64,000 nucleotides of DNA from Paragonimus skrjabini miyazakii (Eukaryota > Platyhelminthes > Trematoda > Plagiorchiida > Troglotrematidae). The notes below the pieces were generated by a model that searched no databases, was not told the DNA's origin, and saw only the letters and a program-made list of their open reading frames with translations. Position 1 is the stretch's first letter. Each line of letters begins with the position of its first letter. Made by a program: the position numbers and the translations under genes. Positions 45,408-58,084 of this stretch are shown one piece after another. The stretch covers positions 145,275-209,274 of the forward strand of contig JTDE01000989.1 of the NCBI GenBank assembly GCA_014338405.1, written 5' to 3'.

Positions 45408-48400
45408 CTGTTTTAACAAACGACAGTGAAACAGTGTTAATATAAAAGAACGAAAGAAGCCAGGTCAATCAGTGAACCGTCTAGAAACTACACCCAGCTG
45501 GAAAACGGGTAAAAAGATGTAAAAAATCAACCATATGGTAGACAGAAAGATGTGCAACACTATATCAACCACACCATGGTCGTTTCAAATTATGCAGGTT
45601 TACTTGTTTAGACATCGACAGTGAAGCGCGGTATCTTATTCTTAAACTGTTACCTGGCTTATGAAGAACTGCAGTGTAGGTTATACGTAAGCTACTGAGA
45701 TTAACTGCTTCAAGCTCAGAAAAGAAAGAATTCCTTTTGTTAAGAGAATGACAGTTTATTTATCAAGTAAGGCAAGGACGGTCAAACAGTCTCCGGTATG
45801 AGTACTCAGCTATCATTTTACTTTTCACCTTACTGAAATCACACCTTGTACAGCAACAGGTAAGAGATTAACATATTTTGTTGACCGCTTAACTCATTCG
45901 GATTAACTTGCTTAGAGATGATACTGGCAAGAAGTTGGTATGTTTAGAATACCGATCTGCTACAAACGTTTTGACAAAGACGGAGGAGTAAATCTGCGAA
46001 ACGTTTGACCAACATCTATGAAGAAAGAACTATTCGATGAAGTTAAGAACGGCCGGCATTCGATTGGAAATGCTCCACACATTGATCAACTAATACAGCC
46101 AACAACTACAGAAAATTTCAATGCTGTGGAACGTCAATGTTTACAGGCCGACGATTGAAGGTGGATCAGTTAATAAAGATCTTTAAACTATCTCAGGGAA
46201 ACTTTCAAACAACCTAGCATGAATAAATGGGCATGCGAAACTCTTCAGCCCAATTAATACCCGGAATGCTAAGATCAATGCCAAATACGGGTTGAAAGCA
46301 TTTCAGTACCTGGTTGTTAGGAATCTACAGTAGCGGTCCCACTGTTTTTGCTCGCAGATTGTAACAAAGCATGGAACGTGACTTCAAGTCTGAAATGATG
46401 AAACTATACAAGAAATAACGTAATGGTGGCGGTAATGCGATATCCCGTCATAGAAAAAATTTGAAATCAAGCGTAGACGAGGAAGAATACAGCGACCGTT
46501 TTCAGGGGACATTTCAGGAATTTTGACGGCCGCTTAAATGACACATACCAGGGCGGTCGCCAGTCTATGCATGCTGCGCTGCTGAACTGGCTGCGTGAAA
46601 CAACAGAGGAAAAACCCAGCAGAATGTTGGTGAAGCATGAGTTACACAGGACGTCATCTGTGACTACAGTTTCGCGCAACTGACCCAACTGTAATATTTG
46701 CGAGGTACAGTCCTCAGTACATTGTCATTGGAACAAGGAGTTGTGTGGGGAAAATTCTGATGAGACGAAGCATATACAGTCAGCTACCTACGGGTGGCTG
46801 TGAATCCATGATTAAAAGTTTTCTCTCGGTCACTGAGCGGATAAAGGACGGAAATAGTAGATGCATTAAGGTTGGTGATGATAACGTCGAAAAATGATAA
46901 TACTTCCCGCCATCGCTGAACCACGGCCAGACCACAAACTTTTGGATGACTGATGACTTAAATAGGTTACCATGAAGAATGAACTAAACGATTAAGTGAA
47001 GGTCCAAATCTATGTTAGTTTAGAAAGTAACGCAAGCTGGTTTCAAGACAGTGGCCACAAAAACTTTGGGGCACAAAGGCTAGAAATACACCACCGGAAA
47101 ACAGTGCTATGAACAATGGTCAGCAGCTTGAGAGCAAAAAGAGCACGACTGGTTTATAAATACACGGTAATGTACATATAAAAGTTGAATTATCTATCGA
47201 TTGGTGATAAATCCAGCTTGGGTTCAGTGACAGACAAGATCAACATGGGCATTCAATAAAAAAGAACAAGAAGAAATCCACTGACACATTTGCCACGATC
47301 ACAAAATCTGTAATTAAGAACGTATGCGTATCTAAGTAGATAAGCGAGTAAAAGTAGTCACTCGTTGTACATGCAATCATACAGAATTACGCATTTTGAA
47401 AAATAATTTCAGTCGACTGAACGGCGATCAGTATAACAATTTGCACCACAATACATCATGGAACAGGTCGCAGTAATTAACTCTCAAATTTGATGCCTTT
47501 CGCCTTTTTTGTTTACGGATCTCCCCAAAACATAAAACGCCTGCTTGATGAGTTTGTGATTGTGATAGACTGGTGTTTACAGATGAACTGAAATTACAAC
47601 TCAGTAAGTGTGGTGTGGTGATAGTCGTGTGTGGTGACGTAAGAAGAATAATGAAAATATAATGATTTAACATGCTATATCCAAAGTGAAATGTTCTGCG
47701 CAAAGATTTTGTTTATTCAACTAACCATGTAAGAAGAGAAAAGCATTTTTGCTGAAGCACGTCAAACCTGGTCAGGTGAAGCTGGTAGTTGTACCAATAC
47801 TAGTGAACTTAGAAGTAATTACACATTGCAAAGATAAGTTAATTTCAAAATATCGGATTCAGTTAAGACAAGAAGATGTGTGGTGAATATGAAAGTAAAT
47901 AGCCGTATCTCTTAATCATGTCAAGACAATCACAATCTAGTTGAAACTGATGCATAGGATACTTTTATTAATGAGTGGGAAATACTTAACCCTTCAACAA
48001 ATGATTGCTCATTTTTCGATTTTCTCATGAGGGTATCGGACATTGTATGCAACACGAACTTCACACCGGTTTTTTCAACAGGTGCGCAGGATTCAGCTTT
48101 ATGAAAGGCGAAACACTATATGAAACATCAACTGATTTCTATCGTACATATACAAACCTACAAAATTCGTTATCTAGTGGATGCTGTAGGTTTATGCTTT
48201 GCCAACTATCGGCTGAAGTAACAGGTGGGCAATACACGCTCAAGCAGATAAGTGCCACTCTGTGTAGCAAACACTTCAGCGACCTGTCTCCTAACCGTCA
48301 CGTTGGAGCAAGATATCTGTGCCAACTTCAAGATTACTTTAGCCCTGGGAGAACCGCTCGAAGGACAAGTGACCAAAGTTAGTGGAGGCAAACCGAGTAT

Positions 48401-51400
48401 GGGAGAAGCAGTCACTGCGTGTTGATTCTGTGCAACCTGGACAATTATGTGATTTGAAGGAATTCGATACCACCAAACCAAATATATAAACTTGAAAACA
48501 AGACAGCGGTACAGATCAAAAGAAAGGCAAGGTTGAAAACACTTTCAAAATGTGAAGGTATCTGGTGGCATTCAAATAGAACACTAGTGACCGTTATCAT
48601 TCCATAGCGTTTGGAATTAAAGCCACCTAGACAAGTCACGAAAACGATGTGAAAAGGGAGCTAGGGGAGTTATAAACAAAACTGTTGTCAACCGTAGTTG
48701 ACGGCGTAAACACTAGATGAATTCAAACATTCTGTTTGGAAAAATGTATAAAACTGATAAGCAAACGGCTCATGTGGTTCAATTCAGGCTATGGCTAGTG
48801 GATAACATTATGCTACTTGCATACATTACTCACTAATTATGTGGAAACAAAATAAAAATAAGGGTCGACCATAAGGGTATCTAAAAAGGTGTTTTAAGCG
48901 TACTATGAAAAAATGTAAATAATAATATAACCAACCTATCAACAAGATGACAACAAAACGCATTAGGATTAACGTGAACACTACTGGCTCATATCTAAGA
49001 CTTTTGTTAATGTCCAATTAACAAGGGACGTTACGGGTGGGTGCTGATTAGGATGAAACTACTTTCATGGGAGCAACGTTAGAAACGGATACAAGAATCA
49101 TCAGAACATCCACACCGTAAGCTGATTAGTGGAAAAAATAGTAATTAACGTGTCAGTGGGCTGCCCTAGTGAGATGTGTATAACGTGATCATCATATCAT
49201 AATTTGGTCAAAATGAGCAAAAAGGTAGCTAATTAAATTTACATCACATTGGTACACACGTGGTATGGCAGGAAGGGGACAGCAAACACGACCATGAATT
49301 CACAGATGGACGAATTTGTTTGGGTTTGTTTCCTAATTGCCCACAACCGTTAGCACAGAAACACACAAACCAACACTCACCCGCGCACAATACCCCTTCC
49401 GTTCTGTGCGTGACAATATGCTGTTTACTTTCCTAAGCTGGTACAAAGGAAGATGCCAATTCGGATGACCAGTATGCGAATCACAAGCATTGGCTTTCAG
49501 AGTGCAGGTCAATTATCCAGTTGAATAAACGAGAACGGGCCTATTGGGTTTACAGTGTGCAGTAGTCCAACAGGTGGTTTGATAGGAGGGCAGGAGAGAA
49601 TGCAAGCCTCTGTGTGCCGTCTGCTGGTGTACGATCTAACGTTCGGAAACGTTTACTACATGAGCGAGAGTACCAAATTAGACAGGGCTACTTTCAGAAG
49701 TGATTGTAAAGAAATGGATAAAGTCAGTATACCCTGGTAAATAATATTCTAGGTGAAGACTGAAGAGGCAGATTATGTGTCAGTGATGTTGATCACAAAA
49801 CTGCACATAGCATGCAGAATAATTCTAAGACCGCTAGACTATCTGCAATATTTTGATCGGGTTTCAACACGGAAGCTCGTTTATCGCACGAATATCTAAA
49901 AACCTAGAACACAATTTAATATAGCGGACTGTCACAGTTAAACTCAAGTAAACAAAAGACAGAGAAAAGTGTGTTGTTGGGCGTTCACGACCTTTAGTCA
50001 CTTTCCGTTACTGTTCCGTTCTCCTACCGAGTAGCGTTCACTTAACAATGTTAATCGCGATTTACATCAATGCGCGATTAAAGTTCGTCAATAGAATAGT
50101 ATCGGAGGTCACCGACAACATTTTAATGTATACTTGGATAAAAAGGGGTCAAGGTGGTTTCCACCGCTCAGCCTGCACGACCCACACATGCAAGATCGTA
50201 AACGAACGGTCAGGGGCAGCTAGCGTCAATTAGCTGGACAGGATCCGACAGGGCTCTGATTCTCGATTCGTTATACTGTACATACTTGTGCACGTTTCTG
50301 GGCACTGATGGATAACATTTATTTTCAGACTAATCGTTGATATTTATCACTTATCCATGGTGCTCGGCACTATATCTCGAGTGATGTACATATTTGAACC
50401 AAAAATGAACAACGCCATCAGAAGGAATTTGCATAAGAACGATCATGCCTTCGCCGTATGACAAATTGAGGACCCATACAAGGCTATATCGATCGGGTGG
50501 GGTATTACCACTTGTACATATCTGGTAAATCTAGTCAATGTCCTCTTAGTAAGTCCTTGTAGCTAAGGCGACTGATAGTATGATCCAGCAAGACCAACCA
50601 GTATGGGAGTGTTTACGCGATTTTTGGACAACCCGCTCTTGAGTCAGCGCAAGCATGCACTTTCATCCAATTATGCACGCCGACATCATGACCCATTCGC
50701 CAGTCTTTCACATTCTGATTAGAATCAAAATTTTCGTCCTTAAAGGCCAGCATGTCGGACTCGACGGGGCTGTGGTGAATTGACAGAAGTGATAATTGGT
50801 TGAAAGGGTGATATTCCGCAAAGGTAATGTAATCGACCAGTATCAAAAAGAGAACAACAATGGGTTTACTGTGGGAGAGTCACTCAGCTCACATGCCAAA
50901 CTGCAGCGGATTGCAAGTGAAAGCCACGCCATTTCCAAACTAGTTGATTTATTAGCTGACAGAAGCTCCACAATGAGGTCTTGAGAATCTCAAAAAAGAT
51001 CTCAACAGCTGTCTACCATGTAGTGAAGTCGTGAACGCCACCAGAAATGAAGTGAGATCGAGGTAACTGTATACAAGTGCTCACTTACTATTGTCATCAT
51101 GACCCATACCTGATTAACACATTCCGCTTGTTCTGCGTAAACAGGTGCTAGATATACTCGTACTTTAATTGTCAACTGTAAGCCACGTAGGGTGATTGGT
51201 GCTATTTGAAGTTGAGCACTACCAGTTGCAGCCCATATCGACACAGTCCATATCGGAATTACACCGAGATGATGCGACGAGCAAACATTAGGCCTTCACT
51301 TCAGTAAATAGCATTAAACAAACAATTTTAAAAAAAATCAGGGTAGGACGTAGACAGGATAAAGAAACGACTTAAAACGTTTATTTTAGAACGTTGTAAG

Positions 51401-51749
51401 GATAATGAAATTTGCCAGTTTTTGATGAATTTGCCGGGTAATGTATCCTATATAACAGGATCACCTAGCTCAAAAGTTTAAGCTGATGCAAAAATAAACG
51501 GAGAAGCCTATCTGGGAAGTCAATGAAAATAAGTAGTTTCAGGATATGTCCACCTAAAAATAGTAACATGGCCCGACAGTCTAATATTTAGGTTACCTGT
51601 GTTGCGTCTCAATTGACATCCCTTTATCAAAGTTAATATCTAAATAAGTCCACATGTAATCCTAACTGGAATGCGCTAGGCGAAATCACTGGTAATACTG
51701 GCGATTAAAAGATCATATTAGTGGCAAGGCACAGTAGGTTATCGCTCAC
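45408..51749 (-). other. Large intron, about 6.3 kb
   Basis: No recognised transposon. Two minus-strand open stretches look exon-like but do not fit the synthetase: about 48206-48400 and about 51112-51270 (the latter ends at a good donor, CAG|gtatgg). Confidence 0.6.
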
Positions 51750-51866
51750 ATTTAATTGATCACTAAGTTGCCGCCAAACGATTTCCAGCGGCTGACCAAC
51801 AACTGTCAACAGGGGGGAACGAGAATATTCGGGGCGCGCCAAAGCAAAACGTGCAGTCTGCCAAAT
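51750..51866 (-). CDS. VARS2: Valyl-tRNA synthetase exon: start of anticodon-binding domain
   Basis: Acceptor cgtatag|ATT, donor AAT|gtgagc. 39 codons, phase 0 on both sides. It begins IWQTARFALARPEYSRSPLL, joining FCNK of the preceding exon to give the conserved FCNK-W---rF signature. It continues TVVGQPLEIVWRQLSDQLN, a lineage-specific loop, and leads straight into DLHLADLW. There is no start codon in it, so it is easily missed by ORF-based calling. Confidence 0.85.
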
Positions 51867-53878
51867 CTATACGACAAAAATGGATAATCGTATAAGACAA
51901 ACATAATTGGTATGCGTAAAGACGAACACTCCTGAACGTCTCCAATTAAAGCATTTCGATGCAAACAGCCCCAAAGTGAACAATTTAACCAGATGAAATA
52001 AAAACAGACAGAAAATAATTCAAGTTGCCAATCCTGCATCGGTAAAAAGAATGAAAATTTGAATCGACGCATGGGTGAAAACTCGTAGAAGTGGTTGGTT
52101 AAACCAATGACATAGGAAGGTGAACAAATATAACAGAGGAGGAGGAACCCGATTTTATTGACCGCTCGACACAATTAACCAGCAGATTACCCTATGGTTC
52201 GGCTAGCTCGTATATCGCATTATTACGTAACACGAACCCGACCTTGTTTCCAATCAGTGCTGATAAAACCTTACTAACTGCTCTTGTCGAACCACAATTC
52301 GCGGATGCAAGCCACTTGCTTGATTTGGAGTGAAAGCTTCGATTTTGATGAACCGATTCTTTTGACTGCCACTCACAAATTCAATGCAACCCGAAGACTT
52401 GCTTTCAGTATGAGACCAAGAAGAAAAACGAAGTATTAGCATCCCGCAATCCAATTCGCACCAAGCTAAATGCACTGGCCCTTCCAGTTGGATGCGCGCA
52501 ATAGTCTACCTCCGGTAGACTAGTGAATACGCCATGGTTGTGTTAATTCGCTTGTGGATTTTCTGATCAACAGAGCACAAAAGCAGTTGTATAACCGGCA
52601 ATGCAGAGATTAGATAATTGTGTTTATCATGACTGATCGGAAAAGCGTTTCGACCTTGTCACATGTTAGCTAATCTGACTTGCCACCAAGTGGAAATAAT
52701 CATCTAATTGGTCAGGACAAACAGTCACTCGATCGCAACGTTCTCAATCAAGTGATTGTGTTAGGCACGCTAATTAAGACATCCAAGGCAAGCAGAAGGC
52801 CATCCGATAACACCGCCACCAAGATACCTGGAGGTAATCACGCCTCAATCAGACTGGCCCAACTACTATTATCGACATTACGTTGAACATCCTTCATGTA
52901 AGAAAACTGTGTGTGCCTGCTCGTGGTGAGTAACGGTGTCCGCAAGTTCTATGAGCTTTCAATTTGGGTCCGTAAATCCGTTATCATCACAGATGATGTC
53001 ATCAATCGTAATCGCATGTGCCCATAGAACGAATGAAGAAAACTCTATGATTCAAATGTCACCTTGCATCATTTGGTCAGTGGTGTAAATATAAAAACCT
53101 CTCAGGATAGCTTGGAACCTGAAAATCTATTTTAATGCATACAACTATATAACCAGTTTCCCTAGGTGAGTAAACCAGAGGCTGTTAGTGATTGCAAAAC
53201 GTCGAGTCAGGTTTCGGTAATCAAGTGTACAATTTTTCACCACCTCCATTATCCCCACGATCAGTGGAATCTGATTCGGATTAGCCGGTCGCATTAACCG
53301 AAGCCAAAGGACGCCAGTGCATACCCGTCCCCATAAGTAGGTTGCGCTGCATCGCTTGCGGTTCCACTCACGCAACACGTATCCAGTGTAAACCTAAAGG
53401 AATAAAACCAGGGGCGTGTGAGTGGAGGCTCTTGTGGTCCATCCGGCCAATGTTGATTAGCCAGGTAGTAGACTAGTATGAAAGTGAAATCCTGGTGAAA
53501 TATTGGTGGTCGACAGATCGAATGACCCTTCCCAGAAAAAACGTTCCATTTTATTCAGCGGTTTGGAAATCATAGTGGTACTTGGACAATCGCGTGTGGT
53601 TTACAAGGCAATTTGAAAAAACCCACGCTTCCTCTAATGGGGTGTAATGAATTCGGGTTTAGCTCATAGTTCGGTTACGCTTATTCCAACGTAAACAGAA
53701 CGTAGACGAGCAATCGTTGTGACTTTTGACAGAATGTAACGTTTTTCCACTGTGACATCTCAAAAGGGGGTTAATTTATCGCACATGTTATTGTATACTG
53801 AAGGAAAGCAAAGTTTTAATCAGGACAGCGAACTAAAATGGTGAGGTCACTATTAACGGGCAAAGAAAGTGCACACAC
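51867..53878 (-). other. Intron
   Basis: About 2 kb. Minus-strand open frames at 52254-52475 and 53145-53378 were examined. They do not fit the synthetase and lack consistent splice phases. Confidence 0.6.
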
Positions 53879-54013
53879 CTTGTTGCAAAACTTTCTCATG
53901 TCCACTGCACACTCCAACGAATAGACCACTTGTGGTTGTGATAAGGGACAAGCAACAAGTGATGCTCGTAGTGCGTCTGCTCCAAGAGCGGTGATGTTGG
54001 ACCCGACAGCACT
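53879..54013 (-). CDS. VARS2: Valyl-tRNA synthetase exon: after KMSKS, GADALR block
   Basis: Acceptor gggttgtcag|AGT, donor AAG|gtgtgt. 45 codons, phase 0 on both sides. It reads SAVGSNITALGADALRASLV, ACPLSQPQVVYSLECAVDMR, KFCNK. GADALR is the family's GtDAlR block, and MRKFCNK matches the g-RnFcNKlWNa segment that opens the anticodon-binding domain. Confidence 0.88.
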
Positions 54014-54390
54014 CTGACAACCCAAAAAAATAATAACAAATTGATTAAGAAAAACATAGTACACTACCGCCGTGGTCAACAACCTAAACATGAAACAGTA
54101 CGGTTACGATCGCACAAGGCTACGTAGTTGAAGGAAATACAAGGGCCGCAATGTGTTGGGCCCGATGTTCAGGATATCAGATGAGAACTTCCAGACATAC
54201 ACTGATTCGCAACATGGGCTCTTCGAATAACAAAAAACCTTTCATCACATGAGTGGTGGCACTTGTATCATTATACAAACGCCGGGCGTAATTGGTACAA
54301 TCAATAGGACAACGTAGCCGGGTTTATACCAAGTAGTTCTGTGCAATCTTGTGGACAATTTAGATATGAGCACGTTTTAATCCAACTTAC

Positions 54391-54501
54391 TCTGGATAAG
54401 TTGCCGATGCCATAGACCAAATCCAGCGGATCAATCCCGTTTCCTTTGCTCTTGGACATCTTCTGACCGGTCGCATCACAAACAAGTCCGTGGAGCAGTA
54501 C
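54391..54501 (-). CDS. VARS2: Valyl-tRNA synthetase exon: KMSKS loop
   Basis: Acceptor tttcgtag|GTA, donor AGA|gtaagt. 37 codons, phase 0. VLLHGLVCDATGQKMSKSKG, NGIDPLDLVYGIGNLSR. KMSKS is the ATP-binding loop of class I synthetases. VLLHglv-d--GqKMSKSkGN--DPld is fully in register with valyl-tRNA synthetases. Confidence 0.95.
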
Positions 54502-55356
54502 CTACGAAACGGAAATGTCATTTTCTGCACAAAAAAGTAATCAGGGCAAAACAACAGAAAATGAATCCATAAAGATGTTTTACCGAGGGGCATATGAAAA
54601 TGTTTTACATTTGAGGTGGCCCATAAAATTTGACGCCCGTCCGGGAAAACGGCTCCAGCTAATGGGAAATGGGCAAAACCTGCTTTCAATGCAAAATCCT
54701 TTCCCTTGATGCTCGGACTGGACAAACTGGGCGACTGTGAGTGCAAGAACAGAGCCAGCTGGAGTCACAAGTGGACATCGGCCACGGTCCATCTGACTTT
54801 TCGTGCCCTCCCCTATGTCATGTGATGTTATGAGGTTACCTGAAAATGTGTGAGGCTTTACGCTGAAAACCAAACTAAAACCTAAACAGCAATGATCCAC
54901 AATGGAGAGTAAACACCACCACAGTGAAAGAGAACCAAAAAATGCACGGACGCAGACGCAAGTCCAAAGTGTAAAACAAAAATCAGAAATACTATGCAGT
55001 AACGTGTTCTCCCGGCGCATCGTGTGAAGTATATATTGAAGTGGATTGTTGACACACAACAGTAAGACGGACGTTTGTCCGCTTACATATATCATTTCGG
55101 ATACCCAGTCGACGCATGCAGATCGCCAGGGCAAATTTGTTGCTAAGACAGACGAACTGTGGCACAAGTTCCTTCGCATGCACTGGAGAAACACTTTTGA
55201 TGGTCGCCACCGTAAACCCTGGTTTGTCGTTACGCAACGGATGTAAAATGTTTGATTCGAACTGAATTATAGGCGACATATTAATAAAATGTCTCAACGG
55301 TGGTACGCAAAAAAGTAGGCAGGTCATCAACCACTACTGGCGAAAAACGAACTTAC
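54502..55356 (-). other. Intron
   Basis: About 855 bp. A minus-strand frame of 204 codons (54580-55194) lies wholly inside and shows no domain. Because it is stop-free I treat it as chance or an old repeat. Confidence 0.6.
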
Positions 55357-55469
55357 CTGCCGGAATGGGATTCGCCGCGTCAAATATATACCCAGCATGA
55401 CCATTCGGGCAACCCAAAAAAACAAGATATCCTGTCCGGTTTCCAATAGTTGCATGGGATAGAATCTTT
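55357..55469 (-). CDS. VARS2: Valyl-tRNA synthetase exon: catalytic core
   Basis: Acceptor ggacttag|AA, donor CAG|gtaagt. Its first two bases complete a Glu codon from the previous exon. RFYPMQLLETGQDILFFWVA, RMVMLGIYLTRRIPFRQ is a near-canonical FYP---LeTG-DIlfFWvaRM-m-g--lt---PF block of the Rossmann catalytic domain. Confidence 0.95.
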
Positions 55470-56368
55470 CTAAGTCCGGAGTCTAAGCGGAAAGTGACAG
55501 AGGTTTACAATATAGAAGCGAAACCATAGTATATCCAAAGCTCAAATGACCGTATATATTAAGACTATGTAAATAGACTGAAAACAAGTAGCGAACAAGG
55601 TGTACCAATATTCGCCCTCCATATGTGAAGGTAACTGGTGAACACCGAACTAAGTAAACAGACTGAAATTCTCTCGCGATACACTTCCGAAGCGAAGTGG
55701 GAAAATCGTCTCAATCGGATGACACAATCCGTGGTGTCCAATAATCAGTGGACGCATTAAAATAGGCAGTTTTAAGCAGAAATAAATGTACTTTGTCCCT
55801 CACCCAAGTGAATAATCTCACTGACCAGTTTCAGCTGAACGAAACCAAGTTGAGGTTGATGCTGATTTGATAATGGCGGTTGACGGAGAAAAGCAGAATG
55901 GCTTCTGGGCAAACATATCTCACAAGAAACTGCGACAATCTAATATTTACACAGAAGGTAAATACGTAAACAAGGAAAAGGAGTCTAAAGGCTAGACTAA
56001 TTTACGAAGAACGTATAGGGTCACAACCCAACTGATATTTAAGACGGTTTAAGCATGGGAGGCACTGAACTACACAAACGAGAAACGGAATGATGTGTAG
56101 TAACCAGTACGTCCGTATTGAAAATTGTGGAATAGTACATCATCACAGAAGAGAATTCATAGAACTGATGGAACCTACACAAGAGGGTCCAATGCAGACT
56201 GACATTAAATACTAATTGTCAGTAGACGACAGATGACTGAGTTGCACGCAACACACGGAAAGGCCAATAGGAAGGAAGCTTATCATATTCAAACCAGTAA
56301 CTCCATGCATAGACGATTAGGCAAATTTAGTCACAACTTCAGCAAAAATGTAACACCAATAGGAAAAC
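55470..56368 (-). other. Intron
   Basis: About 900 bp, no other feature recognised. Confidence 0.7.
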
Positions 56369-56455
56369 CTAAATACTGTTCAACCTTGTCAGGCCATCCA
56401 AGTACGGAGAACGGGAGTAGAGCCGAACTGAACCAAGTGTCCAACACATCAGGAT
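56369..56455 (-). CDS. VARS2: Valyl-tRNA synthetase exon: VLDTWFSS block
   Basis: Acceptor ttctcttccag|AT, donor TTTAG|gttttc. 87 bp carrying 2+84+1 bases, so phases fit both neighbours. DPDVLDTWFSSALLPFSVLG, WPDKVEQYL gives the invariant D-DVLDTWFSS block that closes the connecting peptide and returns to the catalytic fold. The plus-strand frame over this interval is a shadow. Confidence 0.95.
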   Translation of the reverse strand: MLMCWTLGSVRLYSRSPYLDGLTRLNSI

Positions 56456-57948
56456 CTGGAAGAGAAAAGGGGAATACCAACAATACTTTACTGTACTGAT
56501 TTCACAGAATAAATGAGCATACACTACTATTCCACTGCTACTTTGGTAGAAAATTTGTGATGTATGCAAAGTGGGCAACAATATCAAGAAGACTACACAC
56601 AGTAAAGTCCATAAGAGCACCGTAACGGTTCAAGATCCGTCCATAATAGCTTGTCAGATAAATCTGCACAAATAGGAAAATTAGAGAAAAGATGTACTCA
56701 GTGCAGCGGTTGAAACAATCTGGCGTGCATTTTTAACGATCGGGCCAGATGATGTAACTCAAGGTATATATCACACGTGTATATCGAATACACATATATT
56801 GTATGCATATATCATACGCCATAGACAGTCACAGACCCACTGACGACTATGGGAATATGAAAATTCTGTTAGTCAGATGAGCATATTCATAAAATGAAAT
56901 GTATTAGGCGTTTTACGGAAATAATTCACCAGTGGTGCATCGTCATATGATCTTATAAAACAACTCCGTGCAACGACAATTCCATGTCCAGGGACGGAAC
57001 TGAAGAATGTAGGAAGCCTGCTCCATGACAATTCCTGATTGAAAAGTCTCTAATAATCCCTCTGAATATTTAACAAACTGGAATTCTCTAACGGTCAGGG
57101 CATGTGAACAGTTACAGTAAACAGAAACGGTAACATCTGAATCTAGTCCGTGGGTGGGCTGCGGGCATAGATTGCCTCTACGCGCAACAAAGCTTAAAAG
57201 TAATTATCTTGCAGTCACCATCAACCAGGGCACGTAGATTACCAGAGTTAAGGATATCAACATCAAAGGGTTACCGATGTGACGAAAAGCAACAAGCAAC
57301 GGTTGAATCAATTATTTTATTTCCTCCGCCGTTCGCCTGTTAAACGAAACGGTCGTTTCAACTACATTCATTTAATCGCTGAAACCACCGTATCCAGTTG
57401 ACAGATAATGATTAACTTTTCCGGAAGAACAACCACTTCCGCGGAGGACAAATAAGTTAGAAAGCAATCCGATACTGAAAGTAAAAAACTGAGATCTTTG
57501 GAAAACCACGGGTTGTTCGTATTCGGATATAACTCACCCGAATGAAAATATGTAACATCGTGTTATACGGTTGTCGTAAAAATATACAGAGGTGAAAAGA
57601 GTAAAATACCCCTTGATTTTACAAAGTATAACACCAGACTGGTAGTACGTAAGAATTAGAGATTTGTGAACGTGACATGTCCAACAAAAACAAATCAGAG
57701 TGATGTACTGCGAAAGATTGCTAAAACCTTGGGTGCCATTCGCCAAATGGAATCAGACAGGTTACTGCCCACTGCGAATAATGTTCTCATCGAAGACAAT
57801 TTTTCGTACATGTTCACAGTGATGCTGCAGCGAAACATCGAAATCAAGGCAATGTGATTAAACGGGACACTGTTTTAAAATGCAATTGAATCTTCATGTA
57901 TGATTGAAAGGCAAGAGGAGGGAAAAAAAGTAAAACAGCTGGACTAAC
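56456..57948 (-). other. Intron
   Basis: About 1.5 kb with an AT-rich tata/atac-type low-complexity patch near 56760-56815. No gene recognised. Confidence 0.6.
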
Positions 57949-58084
57949 CTTGTTCGACAAGCTGAGTATTCGATACACCGTTTAAAAGTTGAGCGGCCTC
58001 CTCTACGGAACGAGCAACAACCCACATAGTTGACGAGTCAGAGTCGATTGTAATTTCCTTCGATCGGTCCTTAAAATCTTCGGG
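57949..58084 (-). CDS. VARS2: Valyl-tRNA synthetase exon: variable segment before VLDTWFSS
   Basis: Acceptor tttgtgcag|CCC, donor CAAG|gttagt. 45 codons plus one base. PEDFKDRSKEITIDSDSSTM, WVVARSVEEAAQLLNG. WVVARS-EEA matches the W-v-r--eeA segment that lies between DWCISRQ-WWGH-IP and D-DVLDTWFSS in the family. The flanking sequence is variable, as expected. Confidence 0.88.

Noticed and set aside
52254..52520. Minus frame ending HPRIVVRQEQLVRFYQH, considered as a synthetase or C2-domain exon
   Set aside because: It matches no ValRS segment and is not needed to join the flanking exons, which connect in phase. The C2 resemblance is too weak to report.
53145..53378. Minus frame starting LREWNRKRCSATYLWG, first considered as the exon after FCNK
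   Set aside because: The exon at 51750-51866 (IWQTARFAL...) fits the family motif, phase and splice sites far better. This frame has no matching splice pattern.
54580..55194. 204-codon minus-strand frame, the longest in the window
   Set aside because: It lies wholly inside the intron between the catalytic-core and KMSKS exons, has no recognisable domain or internal logic, and overlaps other stop-free frames.
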